Assembly (NCBI RefSeq): GCF_001050515.1
Contig: NZ_CAHS01000006.1
Location: 287,739 to 351,738, forward strand
DNA: 64,000 nucleotides
Direction of reading: 5' to 3'
Source: Erwinia piriflorinigrans CFBP 5888
GTDB taxonomy: Bacteria; Pseudomonadota; Gammaproteobacteria; Enterobacterales; Enterobacteriaceae
Shown here: positions 9,725 through 20,306 of the stretch, piece by piece
Layout: each line of letters begins with the position of its first letter
How positions within the stretch are numbered: position 1 is the first letter of the stretch
Notes under the pieces: model-generated
Seen by the model: only the letters and a program-made list of their open reading frames with translations
What the model was told of the DNA's origin: nothing
Databases searched by the model: none
Program-made: the position numbers and the translations under genes

Positions 9725-11716
9725 ATGTCTTCTCGCAAAGAGCTTGCCAACGCCATTCGCGCATTAAGTATGGATGCGGTGCAAAAAGCCAAATCCGGCC
9801 ACCCTGGCGCACCAATGGGCATGGCTGATATCGCCGAAGTGCTGTGGCGTGAATTCCTTAATCATAACCCAACCAACCCGCTGTGGGCTGACCGCGATCG
9901 CTTCGTGCTGTCAAACGGTCATGGCTCTATGCTGATTTACAGCCTGCTGCATCTCAGCGGCTACGATTTGCCGATCGGCGAGCTGGCTAACTTCCGTCAG
10001 CTGCACTCCAAAACCCCAGGTCACCCGGAATATGGCTACACCGTGGGCGTCGAAACCACCACCGGACCACTGGGACAGGGCATCGCTAACGCGGTAGGTT
10101 TTGCGATTGCGGAACGTACGCTGGCGGCGCAGTTTAACCGTCCGGGCCATGACGTTGTTGACCATAACACTTATGTGTTTATGGGTGACGGCTGCATGAT
10201 GGAAGGTATCTCCCACGAAGTCTGCTCGCTGGCGGGAACGCTCAAGCTGGGCAAGCTGGTGGCTTTCTATGACGACAACGGTATCTCCATTGACGGCCAC
10301 ATTGATGGCTGGTTCACCGACGATACGGCGCAACGCTTTGAATCCTACGGCTGGCACGTCGTGCGCGGCGTGGACGGCCACGATGCGGACGCGATCAAAA
10401 AAGCGGTTGAAGAAGCCAAAGCGGTTAGCGATAAGCCTTCCCTGCTGATGTGCAAAACCGTGATCGGTTTCGGTTCACCTAACAAGGCCGGTACGCATGA
10501 TTCTCACGGCGCACCGCTGGGCGATGAAGAAATCGCACTGACCCGTAAGCAGCTGGGCTGGAACCACGCGCCGTTTGAGATCCCACAGAATATCTACGCG
10601 CAGTGGGATGCGAAAGAAGCCGGTCAGGCCAAAGAAGCGGCCTGGAACGACAAGTTTGCAGCCTATGCACAGGCCTTCCCGGAGCTGGCTGAAGAGTTCA
10701 AACGTCGTACCAAAAATGAATTGCCGGCTAACTGGGCTGCTGAATCGCAGAAGTTCGTTGAGCAACTACAGGCTAACCCGGCGAAAATCGCCAGCCGTAA
10801 AGCCTCGCAGAATGCCATTGAAGCTTTTGGTAAATTGCTGCCAGAGTACCTGGGCGGTTCCGCCGATCTGGCCCCTAGCAACCTGACCATGTGGTCTGGC
10901 TCTAAGCCTATTAACGAAGACGCAGCGGGTAACTATATCCACTACGGCGTGCGCGAATTCGGTATGACCGCAATCGCTAACGGCATCACTCTGCACGGCG
11001 GTTTCCTGCCGTATACCGCGACCTTCCTGATGTTTGTTGAGTACGCACGTAACGCTGTGCGTATGGCTGCACTGATGAAAATTCGTCAGGTCATGGTGTA
11101 TACCCATGACTCAATCGGACTGGGTGAAGATGGCCCTACTCACCAGCCGGTCGAACAGCTGGCGAGCCTGCGCGTGACGCCAAACATGAGCACCTGGCGT
11201 CCGTGTGACCAGGTTGAATCCGCGATTGCGTGGAAATATGCCATTGAACGTCATGACGGCCCAACGGCACTGATCCTCTCTCGCCAGAACCTGGCGCAGC
11301 AGGAGCGTACCGCCGAGCAGTTGGCGAACGTTGCCCGTGGTGCTTACGTACTGAAAGATTGCGCGGGAACGCCGGAAGTGATCTTTATCGCTACCGGTTC
11401 TGAAGTTGAGCTGGCGGTGGGGGCTTACGACAAGCTGACTGCTGAAGGGCGCAAAGCGCGTGTGGTTTCCATGCCGTCTACCGATGCCTTCGACAAGCAG
11501 GACGCGGCTTACCGTGAATCCGTATTGCCGAAAGCTGTCAGCGCCCGCGTGGCGATTGAGGCAGGTATCGCCGATTACTGGTTCAAATATACTGGTCTGA
11601 ACGGTGCCATTGTTGCCATGACCAGCTTCGGCGAGTCGGCTCCGGCAGAAAAACTGTTTGAGCTGTTTGGCTTCACCGTTGATAACGTGGTTGCCAAAGC
11701 GAAAGAGCTGCTGTAA
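9725..11716 (+). CDS. tktA: Transketolase
   Basis: Thiamine diphosphate enzyme of the non-oxidative pentose phosphate pathway; it moves two-carbon units between ketoses and aldoses and both makes and consumes erythrose 4-phosphate. The 663-residue length matches E. coli TktA. Visible motifs are the substrate-binding [10 protein letters not shown] near the N-terminus, the cofactor motif GDGCMMEG with the downstream DDN, and the pyrimidine-domain [16 protein letters not shown] perfect 13-bp hairpin follows the gene. Erythrose 4-phosphate links it to epd and to the sugar-phosphate island at 33-41 kb. Confidence 0.97.
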   Translation: MSSRKELANAIRALSMDAVQKAKSGHPGAPMGMADIAEVLWREFLNHNPTNPLWADRDRFVLSNGHGSMLIYSLLHLSGYDLPIGELANFRQLHSKTPGHPEYGYTVGVETTTGPLGQGIANAVGFAIAERTLAAQFNRPGHDVVDHNTYVFMGDGCMMEGISHEVCSLAGTLKLGKLVAFYDDNGISIDGHIDGWFTDDTAQRFESYGWHVVRGVDGHDADAIKKAVEEAKAVSDKPSLLMCKTVIGFGSPNKAGTHDSHGAPLGDEEIALTRKQLGWNHAPFEIPQNIYAQWDAKEAGQAKEAAWNDKFAAYAQAFPELAEEFKRRTKNELPANWAAESQKFVEQLQANPAKIASRKASQNAIEAFGKLLPEYLGGSADLAPSNLTMWSGSKPINEDAAGNYIHYGVREFGMTAIANGITLHGGFLPYTATFLMFVEYARNAVRMAALMKIRQVMVYTHDSIGLGEDGPTHQPVEQLASLRVTPNMSTWRPCDQVESAIAWKYAIERHDGPTALILSRQNLAQQERTAEQLANVARGAYVLKDCAGTPEVIFIATGSEVELAVGAYDKLTAEGRKARVVSMPSTDAFDKQDAAYRESVLPKAVSARVAIEAGIADYWFKYTGLNGAIVAMTSFGESAPAEKLFELFGFTVDNVVAKAKELL

Positions 11717-11724
11717 CACGGCAT

Positions 11725-11753
11725 AAATGGGCGGATCGACGATCCGCCCATTT
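11725..11753 (+). terminator. Hairpin after tktA
   Basis: A perfect 13-bp stem (aaatgggcggatc / gatccgcccattt) with loop gac starts 8 bases after the tktA stop. Only ttt and then cctc follow, so termination may be partial. Confidence 0.7.
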
Positions 11754-11989
11754 CCTCACGGTAATTGCTATTTTTGTGACGCAGATCGAAAGTTACGCGC
11801 CACAATTGATCCCAATCATTCCCATTATTCCTCACTTCTATTACTCTAGCTGAAGCGTTTCAGTTTGTTTTTGTTTACGGGTCATTGGCGTCAGTGCGCC
11901 ATGTTTTCGCGCAGAATGTTCTGTACAAATTCCAACTGCTGGCTCAGGCTAATTGTCCGATTTCAAGATGAATTCAGATTTGGAGTGCT

Positions 11990-13036
11990 ATGACCGTTCG
12001 CATTGCCATTAATGGTTTTGGTCGCATTGGGCGCAACGTTTTACGTGCGCTATATGAAACCGGGCGACGGGCTGAGATCACGGTGGTGGCGATCAATGAA
12101 CTGGCTGATGCGGCCGGGATGGCGCACCTGCTGAAATATGATACCAGCCACGGTCGTTTTGCCTGGGACGTGCGTCAGGAGCGTGATCTGCTGACGGTCG
12201 GAGATGACACTATTCGCCTGCTGCATATCCCGGAGATTAACGCTCTGCCGTGGCGCGAGCTGAATGTTGATATCGTGCTGGACTGCACCGGAGTTTACGG
12301 CAGCCGTGCCGATGGTGTAGCCCATTTGCAGGCCGGTGCCAGGAAAGTGTTGTTCTCGCATCCGGGCGATCACGATCTGGATGCAACGGTGGTGTATGGC
12401 GTCAATGAAAAGGAGCTGCTGCCAGAGCATTTGCTGGTATCGAACGCCTCCTGTACCACCAACTGTATTATTCCGATAATCAAACTATTGGATGATGCCT
12501 GGGGTATTGAATCGGGTACGGTGACCACCATTCACTCGGCAATGCACGACCAGCAGGTGATAGATGCTTATCACCCGGATCTGCGCCGCACCCGCGCCGC
12601 CAGCCAGTCGATTATCCCGGTCGATACGCGGCTGGCCGCCGGGATTACGCGCATATTCCCGAAATTTAATGACCGCTTTGAAGCGATTGCGGTGCGTGTA
12701 CCGACCATTAACGTCACGGCTATCGATCTTAGCGTCAGCGTACGCGATGCTGTAAAAGCCTGCGAGGTCAATGCCCTGCTGCAAAGTGCTTCATCAGGAG
12801 CGTTTAATGGTATAGTCGACTACACGGAATTACCGTTAGTCTCTATTGATTTTAATCACGATCCGCACAGTGCCATTGTGGATGGCACGCAGACTCGGGT
12901 CAGTGGTCAACACCTGATTAAGACTTTAGTCTGGTGTGACAACGAATGGGGCTTTGCTAACCGCATGATCGATACCACGTTAGCCATGGCCTCCAGCGGT
13001 TTCAGCCTGGACGCGGCTGCGTCAATAAAACTTTGA
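11990..13036 (+). CDS. epd: D-erythrose-4-phosphate dehydrogenase
   Basis: NAD-dependent oxidation of erythrose 4-phosphate to 4-phosphoerythronate, the first step of pyridoxal phosphate synthesis. The fold is that of glyceraldehyde-3-phosphate dehydrogenase: an [13 protein letters not shown] nucleotide-binding start and catalytic Cys155 in SNASCTTNC. The 348-residue length is slightly above the 339 of E. coli Epd, with the extra residues at the C-terminus. It heads the conserved epd-pgk-fbaA cluster, 21 bases before pgk. Confidence 0.95.
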   Translation: MTVRIAINGFGRIGRNVLRALYETGRRAEITVVAINELADAAGMAHLLKYDTSHGRFAWDVRQERDLLTVGDDTIRLLHIPEINALPWRELNVDIVLDCTGVYGSRADGVAHLQAGARKVLFSHPGDHDLDATVVYGVNEKELLPEHLLVSNASCTTNCIIPIIKLLDDAWGIESGTVTTIHSAMHDQQVIDAYHPDLRRTRAASQSIIPVDTRLAAGITRIFPKFNDRFEAIAVRVPTINVTAIDLSVSVRDAVKACEVNALLQSASSGAFNGIVDYTELPLVSIDFNHDPHSAIVDGTQTRVSGQHLIKTLVWCDNEWGFANRMIDTTLAMASSGFSLDAAASIKL

Positions 13037-13057
13037 GAATCAACGAGAGGGTTCACC

Positions 13058-14221
13058 ATGTCTGTAATTAAGATGACCGATCTGGATCTTGCTGGTAAAC
13101 GTGTTCTGATCCGTGCAGATCTGAACGTGCCGGTAAAAGAAGGGAAAGTGACGTCTGATGCACGTATTCGCGCTTCTCTGCCGACCATCGAAGCGGCGCT
13201 GAAGCAGGGCGCCAAAGTGATGGTGACCTCCCACCTGGGCCGCCCGACCGAAGGTGAATACAGCGAAGAGTTCTCTCTGCTGCCGGTCGTTAACTACCTG
13301 AAAGAGAAACTGGGAGCAGACAACGTCTCCCTGGCAAAAGACTACCTCGATGGTGTTGAGCTGGCCGCTGGTAAGCTGGTGGTGTTGGAAAACGTGCGCT
13401 TTAACAAAGGCGAAAAGAAAGACGACGAAACCCTCTCCAAAAAATATGCAGCGCTGTGCGACATCTTTGTGATGGATGCCTTCGGCACCGCGCACCGCGC
13501 ACAGGCTTCTACCCACGGCGTGGGCAAGTTTGCTCCGGTTGCTTGTGCGGGTCCGCTGCTGTCAGCTGAACTTGAAGCCTTAGGCAAAGCGCTGAAAAGC
13601 CCTGCGCGCCCAATGGTGGCAGTGGTGGGGGGATCGAAAGTTTCCACCAAGTTTGATGTGCTCAATTCGCTGGTTAAGATTGCTGACACCGTTATCGTCG
13701 GCGGTGGCATCGCCAATACCTTTGTGGCCATTGAGAACAACGTCGGTAAATCCCTGTACGAGCCAGATTTCGTTGATGCGGCGAAAAAACTGCGTGATGA
13801 GTACGGGATCCCGGTTCCGGTTGACTCTCGCGTAGGCACGGAATTCTCTGAAACTGCGCCATCTACCGTGAAGAAAGTGTCTGAAGTTCAGGATAACGAA
13901 GAGATCATGGACTTCGGTGACGAAACCGCACTGGCAATGGCTAAGCTGCTGAAAGATGCCAAAACTATTTTGTGGAACGGCCCGGTAGGCGTGTTCGAAT
14001 TCCCTAACTTCCGCAAAGGAACTGAAATCGTTGCTAACGCGATTGCAGACAGCGATGCATTTTCCATTGCTGGCGGTGGTGATACGCTGGCAGCCATCGA
14101 CCTGTTTGGTATCGAAGATAAAATTTCTTATATCTCTACCGGTGGCGGTGCCTTCCTCGAATTCGTAGAGGGCAAAGTTCTGCCAGCGGTTGCCATGCTG
14201 GAAGAGCGTGCAAAACAGTAA
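13058..14221 (+). CDS. pgk: Phosphoglycerate kinase
   Basis: Glycolytic kinase that transfers phosphate from 1,3-bisphosphoglycerate to ADP. The 387 residues match the family. Landmarks are [13 protein letters not shown] near the start, HLGRPTEG, the [10 protein letters not shown] segment, and the C-terminal nucleotide-binding GGGDTLAAI and [10 protein letters not shown] motifs. It follows epd by 21 bases with a good ribosome site (gagagggt). Confidence 0.98.
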   Translation: MSVIKMTDLDLAGKRVLIRADLNVPVKEGKVTSDARIRASLPTIEAALKQGAKVMVTSHLGRPTEGEYSEEFSLLPVVNYLKEKLGADNVSLAKDYLDGVELAAGKLVVLENVRFNKGEKKDDETLSKKYAALCDIFVMDAFGTAHRAQASTHGVGKFAPVACAGPLLSAELEALGKALKSPARPMVAVVGGSKVSTKFDVLNSLVKIADTVIVGGGIANTFVAIENNVGKSLYEPDFVDAAKKLRDEYGIPVPVDSRVGTEFSETAPSTVKKVSEVQDNEEIMDFGDETALAMAKLLKDAKTILWNGPVGVFEFPNFRKGTEIVANAIADSDAFSIAGGGDTLAAIDLFGIEDKISYISTGGGAFLEFVEGKVLPAVAMLEERAKQ

Positions 14222-14228
14222 ACCCTGT

Positions 14229-14247
14229 GGCGGGGACGTTCCCCGCC
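14229..14247 (+). terminator. Hairpin between pgk and fbaA
   Basis: A 7-bp GC stem (ggcgggg / ccccgcc) with loop acgtt begins 7 bases after the pgk stop. There is no T-run, so it may be an attenuator or mRNA-stability element between pgk and fbaA rather than a full terminator. Confidence 0.4.
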
Positions 14248-14301
14248 TGATTGATTTCACAGATTCCGATTAAACGGCCGACAAAAACAGGACAAGCAAA
14301 C

Positions 14302-15381
14302 ATGTCTAAAATTTTTGATTTCGTAAAACCAGGCGTTGTCACCGGTGACGACGTGCAGAAGATTTTCAAAGTGGCGAAAGAGAACAAGTTCGCCCTGCCT
14401 GCTGTTAACTGCGTAGGGACTGACTCTATCAATGCCGTACTGGAAACCGCCGCGAAAGTGAAAGCGCCGGTCATTATCCAGTTCTCTAACGGCGGTGCGG
14501 GCTTTATCGCGGGCAAAGGTCTGAAATCAGACCAGCCGCAGGCCGCTGCCATCTTCGGTGCTATCTCTGGCGCACATCACGTACACCTGATGGCCGAGCA
14601 CTACGGCGTGCCGGTGATCCTGCATACTGACCACTGCGCGAAGAAACTGTTGCCGTGGATCGACGGTCTGCTGGATGCGGGCGAAGCACACTTCGCTAAA
14701 ACCGGTAAGCCACTGTTCTCTTCTCACATGATTGACCTGTCTGAAGAGTCTCTGGAAGAGAACATCGAAATTTCCAGCAAATACCTGGCGCGCATGGCGA
14801 AAATCGACATGACCCTGGAAATTGAACTGGGCTGCACCGGTGGTGAAGAAGATGGCGTTGACAACAGCCATATGGACGCTTCTGCACTCTACACCCAGCC
14901 AGAAGATGTGGATTATGCTTACACAGAGCTAAGCAAAATCAGCCCGCGTTTCACCATTGCGGCCTCTTTCGGTAACGTGCATGGCGTATACAAGCCAGGT
15001 AACGTGAAACTGACCCCGACTATTCTGCGTGACTCCCAGCAGTACGTCAGCAAGAAACACAACCTTGAGCACAACTCACTGGACTTCGTGTTCCACGGTG
15101 GTTCTGGTTCATCCGCTGCTGAGATTCAGGAATCAATCAGCTACGGTGTGATCAAAATGAACATCGATACCGATACCCAATGGGCAACCTGGGACGGCAT
15201 CCTGCAGTACTACAAAAAGAATGAAGGCTATCTTCAGGCGCAGCTGGGCAACCCGGAAGGCGCAGATAAGCCGAACAAAAAGTTTTACGATCCGCGCGTA
15301 TGGCTGCGTGCTTCCCAGGCTTCAATGATTGTTCGTCTGGAGCAGGCATTTAAAGAGTTGAACGCCGTCGACGTACTGTAA
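14302..15381 (+). CDS. fbaA: Class II fructose-bisphosphate aldolase
   Basis: Zinc-dependent aldolase that splits fructose 1,6-bisphosphate into dihydroxyacetone phosphate and glyceraldehyde 3-phosphate. The ATG at 14302 (MSKIFDFVKPG) gives 359 residues, equal to E. coli FbaA; the frame is open upstream to 14251 but that part is not conserved. The zinc-binding HTDHCAKK motif, ELGCTGGEEDGVD and the GGSGSS phosphate-binding loop are intact. A strong terminator follows. Confidence 0.98.
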   Translation: MSKIFDFVKPGVVTGDDVQKIFKVAKENKFALPAVNCVGTDSINAVLETAAKVKAPVIIQFSNGGAGFIAGKGLKSDQPQAAAIFGAISGAHHVHLMAEHYGVPVILHTDHCAKKLLPWIDGLLDAGEAHFAKTGKPLFSSHMIDLSEESLEENIEISSKYLARMAKIDMTLEIELGCTGGEEDGVDNSHMDASALYTQPEDVDYAYTELSKISPRFTIAASFGNVHGVYKPGNVKLTPTILRDSQQYVSKKHNLEHNSLDFVFHGGSGSSAAEIQESISYGVIKMNIDTDTQWATWDGILQYYKKNEGYLQAQLGNPEGADKPNKKFYDPRVWLRASQASMIVRLEQAFKELNAVDVL

Positions 15382-15395
15382 TTACGCTTTTGTAC

Positions 15396-15423
15396 AAAAA
15401 AGGCCCGCACGGGCCTTTTTTTT
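15396..15423 (+). terminator. Intrinsic terminator after fbaA
   Basis: The stem aggccc / gggcct with loop gcac is flanked by an A-run upstream and a run of eight T downstream, so it can act in both directions. It closes the epd-pgk-fbaA transcript. Confidence 0.9.
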
Positions 15424-15561
15424 CGCGCTTTTTGCAGAAAATATAAGCAATCTCGCCACTTACTTGGCACATCTCACTTTATTGTTTTACCCTTACTCCA
15501 GCGGTTGCCGTGATCACGGCAAGAATTTGAACGCCCCTTGGGCTAACAACAGGATAGGGAA

Positions 15562-16443
15562 ATGGATAATTTGAATGTGGTAGATGGCATCAACAGCGCC
15601 GGTGGCTGGCTGGTGCGTAATCAGGCGCTGCTGCTTGGTTACGTGGTCAATATCGTCGCGGCAATTGTTATCATTACTGTTGGTATGGTTGCGGCGCGCC
15701 TTATTGCTAAAACCGTCAACAGGTTGCTGGTAGCACGACATATCGATCCTACCGTAGCTGATTTTCTTTCCGGGCTGGTTCGTTACGGTATTATTGCCTT
15801 TACGCTGATAGCGGCTCTGGGGCGAGTGGGAGTTGAAACCGCATCTGTCATTGCCGCACTGGCTGCTGCCAGCTTAGCCTTTGCGATGGCGCTACAGGGC
15901 TCCCTGGGTAACCTTGCGGCAGGCGTACTGCTGGTGACCTTCCGTCCATTCCGTGCGGGGGAGTTTGTTGACCTCGGTGGTGTGAGCGGTACGGTACTAC
16001 AGGTACAGATCTTCTCCAGCACGCTGCGAAGCACCGATGGCAAGATTATCGTCGTGCCAAACGGTAAAATTATCGGCGGCAATATCATCAACTATTCGCG
16101 TGAGCCTGAGCGCCGTAATGAATTTATTATTGGCGTTGCCTACGATGCGGATATCGATCGGGTATTTAAGGTACTGCGTGAGGTGGTCGATGCCGAGCCG
16201 CGTGTGGTGCAGGAACGTGGCGTACAGATAGGGGTTAATGAACTTGCCGGTTCATCCGTTAATGTCATCGTGCGCTGCTGGAGCAAGCTGGACGATATGC
16301 AAAACGTCTATTGGGATCTGATGAAAAACTTCAAGATCGCATTGGATGAGAACAAAATCGGTATTCCTTATCCGCAGATGGATGTGCATTTTCATCAGAC
16401 TACATCTGGCGAAGCGACGGAAAAAACCGCCCAGCCGGAATAA
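15562..16443 (+). CDS. mscS: Small-conductance mechanosensitive channel MscS
   Basis: Inner-membrane heptameric channel that opens on membrane tension to release solutes on osmotic downshock. The 293 residues align end to end with E. coli MscS (286), including the beta-domain motif [14 protein letters not shown] and the C-terminal YPQMDV. The pore helix TM3 is atypical. Where E. coli has Gly101, Gly104 and Gly108, this protein has Ala101, Ser104 and Ala108, while Gln112, Gly113 and Gly121 are kept. The order fbaA-mscS-argO is the same as in E. coli. Confidence 0.95.
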   Translation: MDNLNVVDGINSAGGWLVRNQALLLGYVVNIVAAIVIITVGMVAARLIAKTVNRLLVARHIDPTVADFLSGLVRYGIIAFTLIAALGRVGVETASVIAALAAASLAFAMALQGSLGNLAAGVLLVTFRPFRAGEFVDLGGVSGTVLQVQIFSSTLRSTDGKIIVVPNGKIIGGNIINYSREPERRNEFIIGVAYDADIDRVFKVLREVVDAEPRVVQERGVQIGVNELAGSSVNVIVRCWSKLDDMQNVYWDLMKNFKIALDENKIGIPYPQMDVHFHQTTSGEATEKTAQPE

Positions 16444-16631
16444 TCGCATTACGCGCTAGCCCGTTTTTAAGCGCAATGCCGACCTTGCTGTACCTGGGTT
16501 GACCTTAGCGGTCAGCCCTGTTCATTCCCTCCTTTTATTAGCATTTCTGATTGACCATTAAATTTTTAAATTTCCCCTGATCATCCCACCTCTATACACT
16601 TGCCGAAAAAAATAACCGGCGAGGTTTTATT

Positions 16632-17249
16632 ATGTTATCTGTTTATTTTCAAGGTGTTGCTATGGGGGCAGCCCTGATCCTGCCGCTGGGGCCGCAGAAT
16701 GCATTCGTATTGAATCAGGGGATACGTCGCCAGTTTCATCTGATGACGGCGGCGCTCTGTACGCTGAGTGATATTCTACTGATTTGCGGCGGTATTTTTG
16801 GCGGTAGCGCCCTGTTGAATCAGTCGGTGCTGCTGCTTAGCCTGGTCACCTGGGGTGGGGTGGCTTTTCTGCTGTGGTACGGCTGGGGGGCGCTGCGTAT
16901 TGCCTGCGGTGGAAATGTCCAACTGGCATCAGCGGCTGCGTTGCAGCACGGGCGATGGCGCATCGTGATCACCATCATAGCGGTGACCTGGCTGAATCCG
17001 CATGTCTATCTGGATACGTTTGTTGTGCTCGGCAGTCTCGGTGGTCAGCTGCCGCCAGAGGCACGACGCTGGTTTGCTCTCGGCACTGCCAGCGCCTCGC
17101 TGCTGTGGTTTTTTGGCCTGGCGTTGCTGGCCGCGTGGTTAGCTCCGCGACTCAATACCACACGCGCTCAGCGCATAATTAATCTGCTTGTAGGGCTGAT
17201 GATGTGGGCGATTGCCATCAAACTGGCATGGCAGGCTATCTCCACCTGA
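16632..17249 (+). CDS. argO: Arginine exporter ArgO
   Basis: A LysE-superfamily inner-membrane exporter of arginine (and canavanine in E. coli). The 205 residues align with E. coli ArgO (211) throughout, including [10 protein letters not shown] at the N-terminus and [17 protein letters not shown] in the centre. About six membrane segments are visible. In E. coli its transcription is activated by ArgP with arginine; argP lies 0.9 kb downstream on the other strand here, so the pair is conserved. It is one of three LysE-superfamily genes in this window. Confidence 0.95.
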   Translation: MLSVYFQGVAMGAALILPLGPQNAFVLNQGIRRQFHLMTAALCTLSDILLICGGIFGGSALLNQSVLLLSLVTWGGVAFLLWYGWGALRIACGGNVQLASAAALQHGRWRIVITIIAVTWLNPHVYLDTFVVLGSLGGQLPPEARRWFALGTASASLLWFFGLALLAAWLAPRLNTTRAQRIINLLVGLMMWAIAIKLAWQAIST

Positions 17250-17381
17250 TGAGGGGAACTCGCTGGCGAAGCCGGGGTCATAGTATGACGTGTATTTGCG
17301 CAGCAAAACGGGTTGGCGACATGATGACAAGGTTCGCCAGCCTTTTGAATCAATTTGAAGACAGACCACATGGAGAACGCA

Positions 17382-18107
17382 GTGAAGCTGACTAAACTGG
17401 CCCTGGCCGCTATATTGGGATTAGGTACTTTGCCACTGGCAGTGCAGGCGGATGAACTACCAAACAGGCCGCATATCGTTACCTCTGGGAAATCCAGCGT
17501 GGATGCCACACCGGATATTGCCACCCTCGCTATTGAAGTTAACGTTTCCGCTAAAGATGCCGGAGAAGCCAAAAAGCAGGCCGATAGCCGCGTACAGCAA
17601 TATTTTGATTTCCTGAACAAAAACGGCATCGATAAGAAAGATGTTAACGCAGCGAATCTGCGTACTCAGCCAGAATACGACTATCAGAAAGACGGTAAGT
17701 CAGTGCTGAAAGGCTATCGTGCGGTGCGTCAGGTACAGGTTACGCTGCGCCATCTTGAAAAACTGAACGAGCTGTTGGATGGAGCGCTGAAATCAGGCCT
17801 CAATGAAATCAGTGGGGTTGAACTAGGCGTCGCTAACCCAGAGCAGTACCGCGATCGGGCGCGAAAAGCGGCGATCGAGGATGCGACTAAGCAGGCCGGT
17901 GAACTGGCGCAGGGCTTTGGCACTAAGCTTGGGCCGATCTATAGCATTCGCTATCATGTTGCCAACTACCAGCCCATGCCGATGGCGCGGATGTACAAAA
18001 CCGCTGATGCCGCCGTATCGACCTCTGCCGGGCAAACCTACGAGCAGCAGAGTATTCACTTTGACGATCAGGTTGATGTGGTGTTTGAACTACAGCGTAA
18101 TCCGTAA
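17382..18107 (+). CDS. yggE: Periplasmic SIMPL-domain protein YggE
   Basis: A secreted protein of the SIMPL/DUF541 family, linked in E. coli to oxidative-stress tolerance; its biochemical role is not established. I choose the GTG at 17382 because ggag ends 6 bases before it and translation gives MKLTKLALAAILGLG, a normal signal peptide ending in VQA, in line with E. coli YggE. In-frame ATGs at 17355 and 17370 would add an acidic/polar extension before the signal. The start gives 241 residues. Confidence 0.9.
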   Translation: MKLTKLALAAILGLGTLPLAVQADELPNRPHIVTSGKSSVDATPDIATLAIEVNVSAKDAGEAKKQADSRVQQYFDFLNKNGIDKKDVNAANLRTQPEYDYQKDGKSVLKGYRAVRQVQVTLRHLEKLNELLDGALKSGLNEISGVELGVANPEQYRDRARKAAIEDATKQAGELAQGFGTKLGPIYSIRYHVANYQPMPMARMYKTADAAVSTSAGQTYEQQSIHFDDQVDVVFELQRNP

Positions 18108-18157
18108 CGCGAGTTCTGCGGGCGGCCGCTTGCTTGTTGGCCGCCCCGCAAAACCCA

Positions 18158-19057
18158 CTATGCCGTATCCTGACGCAGCACGCGGTGGCCATGTGCCAGA
18201 AGGGCATCCGTCACTTTACGCATCAGGCGGCTCTCCGGGGAAAAACGGTGCCAGTAGAGCATACGGCGTTGCAACAGCCCCGGCGTTAAATCGATCAATT
18301 CTCCCTCCGCCAGCTCCCGCTCTATCTGCAAGTGCGGGATCATACAGCAGGTGGTTCCTTGTCGTGCCAGCTGCACAAATGCTTCCGATGAGTTAACGAT
18401 ATGGCAGGGTACGCTGCCGGGCGACAGATCGAAATTCTGCTGCAAGAAGGCCTGGTGCATGTCATCCAGATGGTCAAAAGCGACCGCCGGAGCTTTCAGC
18501 AAGGCGGAGCGCGTCACGCCATTCGGGAAGTAGCGGGCAGCAAACTCTTTTGAGCCGACAAACAGATAATCAAGCGCTCCCAGCCGATCGACCAGACAGC
18601 TGGGCAGCGGCTGCGGCTGGATACTGACCGCGCCGACCACTTCACCACGGCGCAGGCGTTCCTGAGTTCGGGTTTCATCTTCCACCTGAATATTCAAACG
18701 CACCGGCGAGTCGGTCAGTACGGTTTTCAGCGCGGGCAGCAGCCAGGTCGCCAGGCTGTCGGCGTTGACCGCCAGCGACAGCAGCAGCGGGGTTGTGCCG
18801 CTGTTATCATCACCCAGCCACTCTTCTTCCAGCAGCTCAACCTGATGCAACAGCGCCAGCAGTTTTTGTCCTTGCTCCGTAGGGCGCGGCGGTACGGTTC
18901 GCACCAGCAGCGGCTGACCGAACATGTTCTCCAGCTGTTTAATGCGCTGTGAGACCGCAGACTGGGTGATACACAGCTTTTGTGCCGCGCGTTCAAAGCC
19001 GCGTTCACGGATCACTGCATCCAGCGCCTGAAGCGTTCGGTAATCCGGGCGTTTCAT
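18158..19057 (-). CDS. argP: LysR-type regulator ArgP
   Basis: Transcriptional regulator that responds to arginine and lysine and controls argO and lysine genes in E. coli. The N-terminal 60 residues form the LysR helix-turn-helix and are practically identical to E. coli ArgP ([15 protein letters not shown]). The start at 19057 follows that homology; the frame also opens at a GTG 12 bases upstream with the ribosome site too close. The product has 299 residues. It is divergent from rpiA, as in E. coli. Confidence 0.96.
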   Translation of the reverse strand: MKRPDYRTLQALDAVIRERGFERAAQKLCITQSAVSQRIKQLENMFGQPLLVRTVPPRPTEQGQKLLALLHQVELLEEEWLGDDNSGTTPLLLSLAVNADSLATWLLPALKTVLTDSPVRLNIQVEDETRTQERLRRGEVVGAVSIQPQPLPSCLVDRLGALDYLFVGSKEFAARYFPNGVTRSALLKAPAVAFDHLDDMHQAFLQQNFDLSPGSVPCHIVNSSEAFVQLARQGTTCCMIPHLQIERELAEGELIDLTPGLLQRRMLYWHRFSPESRLMRKVTDALLAHGHRVLRQDTA

Positions 19058-19260
19058 TAATTTTTGCACTCTCTTTCAGGTGTGGTAGGTCACTATGCCA
19101 TATATTCTGCAACTTGCGCCGAGCGAATGCCACATTATGAATTCAGTACTTTGCGTGCCAGATTCCATTCTTGCCAATCAACGTGGTACAGAACGGTTTT
19201 TTTTAATGAGCTTGCTTTATACTACGCGCACAGAGTGGCAGCACGGGTTTTAAACATACC

Positions 19261-19920
19261 ATGACGCAGGATGAACTGAAAAAGGCTGTAGGCTGGGCCG
19301 CGCTTGATTACGTCACGCCGGGGACTATCGTTGGGGTTGGCACCGGTTCGACCGCCGCGCATTTTATTGATGCGCTGGCGTCGATCAAACACCAAATCGA
19401 GGGAACGGTTTCCAGCTCGGAGATTTCTACCGCCAGACTGAAGGCTTACGGCATCCCCGTTTTCGACCTCAACGAAATCGACGCCCTCTCGCTCTATGTT
19501 GACGGCGCTGATGAGATCAACGGGCAGATGCAAATGATCAAAGGCGGTGGTGCCGCGCTGACGCGTGAGAAGATCATTGCTGCGGTCGCCGATCGCTTTA
19601 TCTGCATTGCTGATGAGTCGAAGCAGGTTGATGTGTTAGGACATTTTCCACTGCCTGTGGAAGTGATCCCGATGGCACGCGCCTATGTCGCGCGCGAGCT
19701 GGTAAAGCTCGGCGGCCTGCCGGAATACCGTCAGGATGTGGTGACCGACAACGGTAATATTATTCTCGACGTGCATAATCTCAGCATTATTGACCCCATC
19801 AGGCTGGAAACAGCGATCAACGCCCTGACTGGCGTGGTGACAGTGGGCCTGTTTGCCGCCCGTGGTGCCGATGTGGCGCTGATTGGCACTGCCCGTGGTG
19901 TGCAGACCATTAAAAAATGA
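19261..19920 (+). CDS. rpiA: Ribose-5-phosphate isomerase A
   Basis: Interconverts ribose 5-phosphate and ribulose 5-phosphate. The 219 residues equal the E. coli length. Motifs include the [10 protein letters not shown] phosphate-binding loop near residue 24-33, DGADEIN (catalytic Asp region) and [11 protein letters not shown]. This is the housekeeping enzyme, so the separate RpiB-like gene at 37148 is unlikely to be needed for ribose phosphate. Confidence 0.97.
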   Translation: MTQDELKKAVGWAALDYVTPGTIVGVGTGSTAAHFIDALASIKHQIEGTVSSSEISTARLKAYGIPVFDLNEIDALSLYVDGADEINGQMQMIKGGGAALTREKIIAAVADRFICIADESKQVDVLGHFPLPVEVIPMARAYVARELVKLGGLPEYRQDVVTDNGNIILDVHNLSIIDPIRLETAINALTGVVTVGLFAARGADVALIGTARGVQTIKK

Positions 19921-20306
19921 TCTGTCAGGTGTCGTGTCGGCACCTGATATTTCGGCATAAAAAAAACAATTTTTTCATGACTAAAATTTAGTGACTTATG
20001 TCACATTGTGCTCTCCAGCTGTGCGATCCTCCTGATGTCAGGGATTGCGCCGCGATTTTCTATTGATTTGTGCTGCATGTTGGGCCAGCCGTGCTGAACC
20101 GCAGGCAATCGTTTGTATTGCTGCTGGCGTAAATTTTGTTATTTTGGCAGAAGGCTATCTTATATCCTCACCAGAACGCCTGTTGCAGCATGGTGCCGCT
20201 TTACCTGCTGGCTTAGCCTGGCGCAGCGTACAGCGCCTCGACAACAGGCGGGATGATGAGGATCCAGCCACATCTGAGGTCTGCAAAACAAGGTCGGGAA
20301 CGCGAA
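19921..20306. other. rpiA-serA intergenic region
   Basis: This 386-base gap contains a weak hairpin after rpiA (tcaggtg / cacctga, 19925-19947) and an AT-rich tract at 19960-19995 suited to a promoter. In E. coli serA is controlled by Lrp and CRP, so binding sites are expected here, but I could not assign any exactly. No gene is supported, although a frame is open at 20045-20341. Confidence 0.5.
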
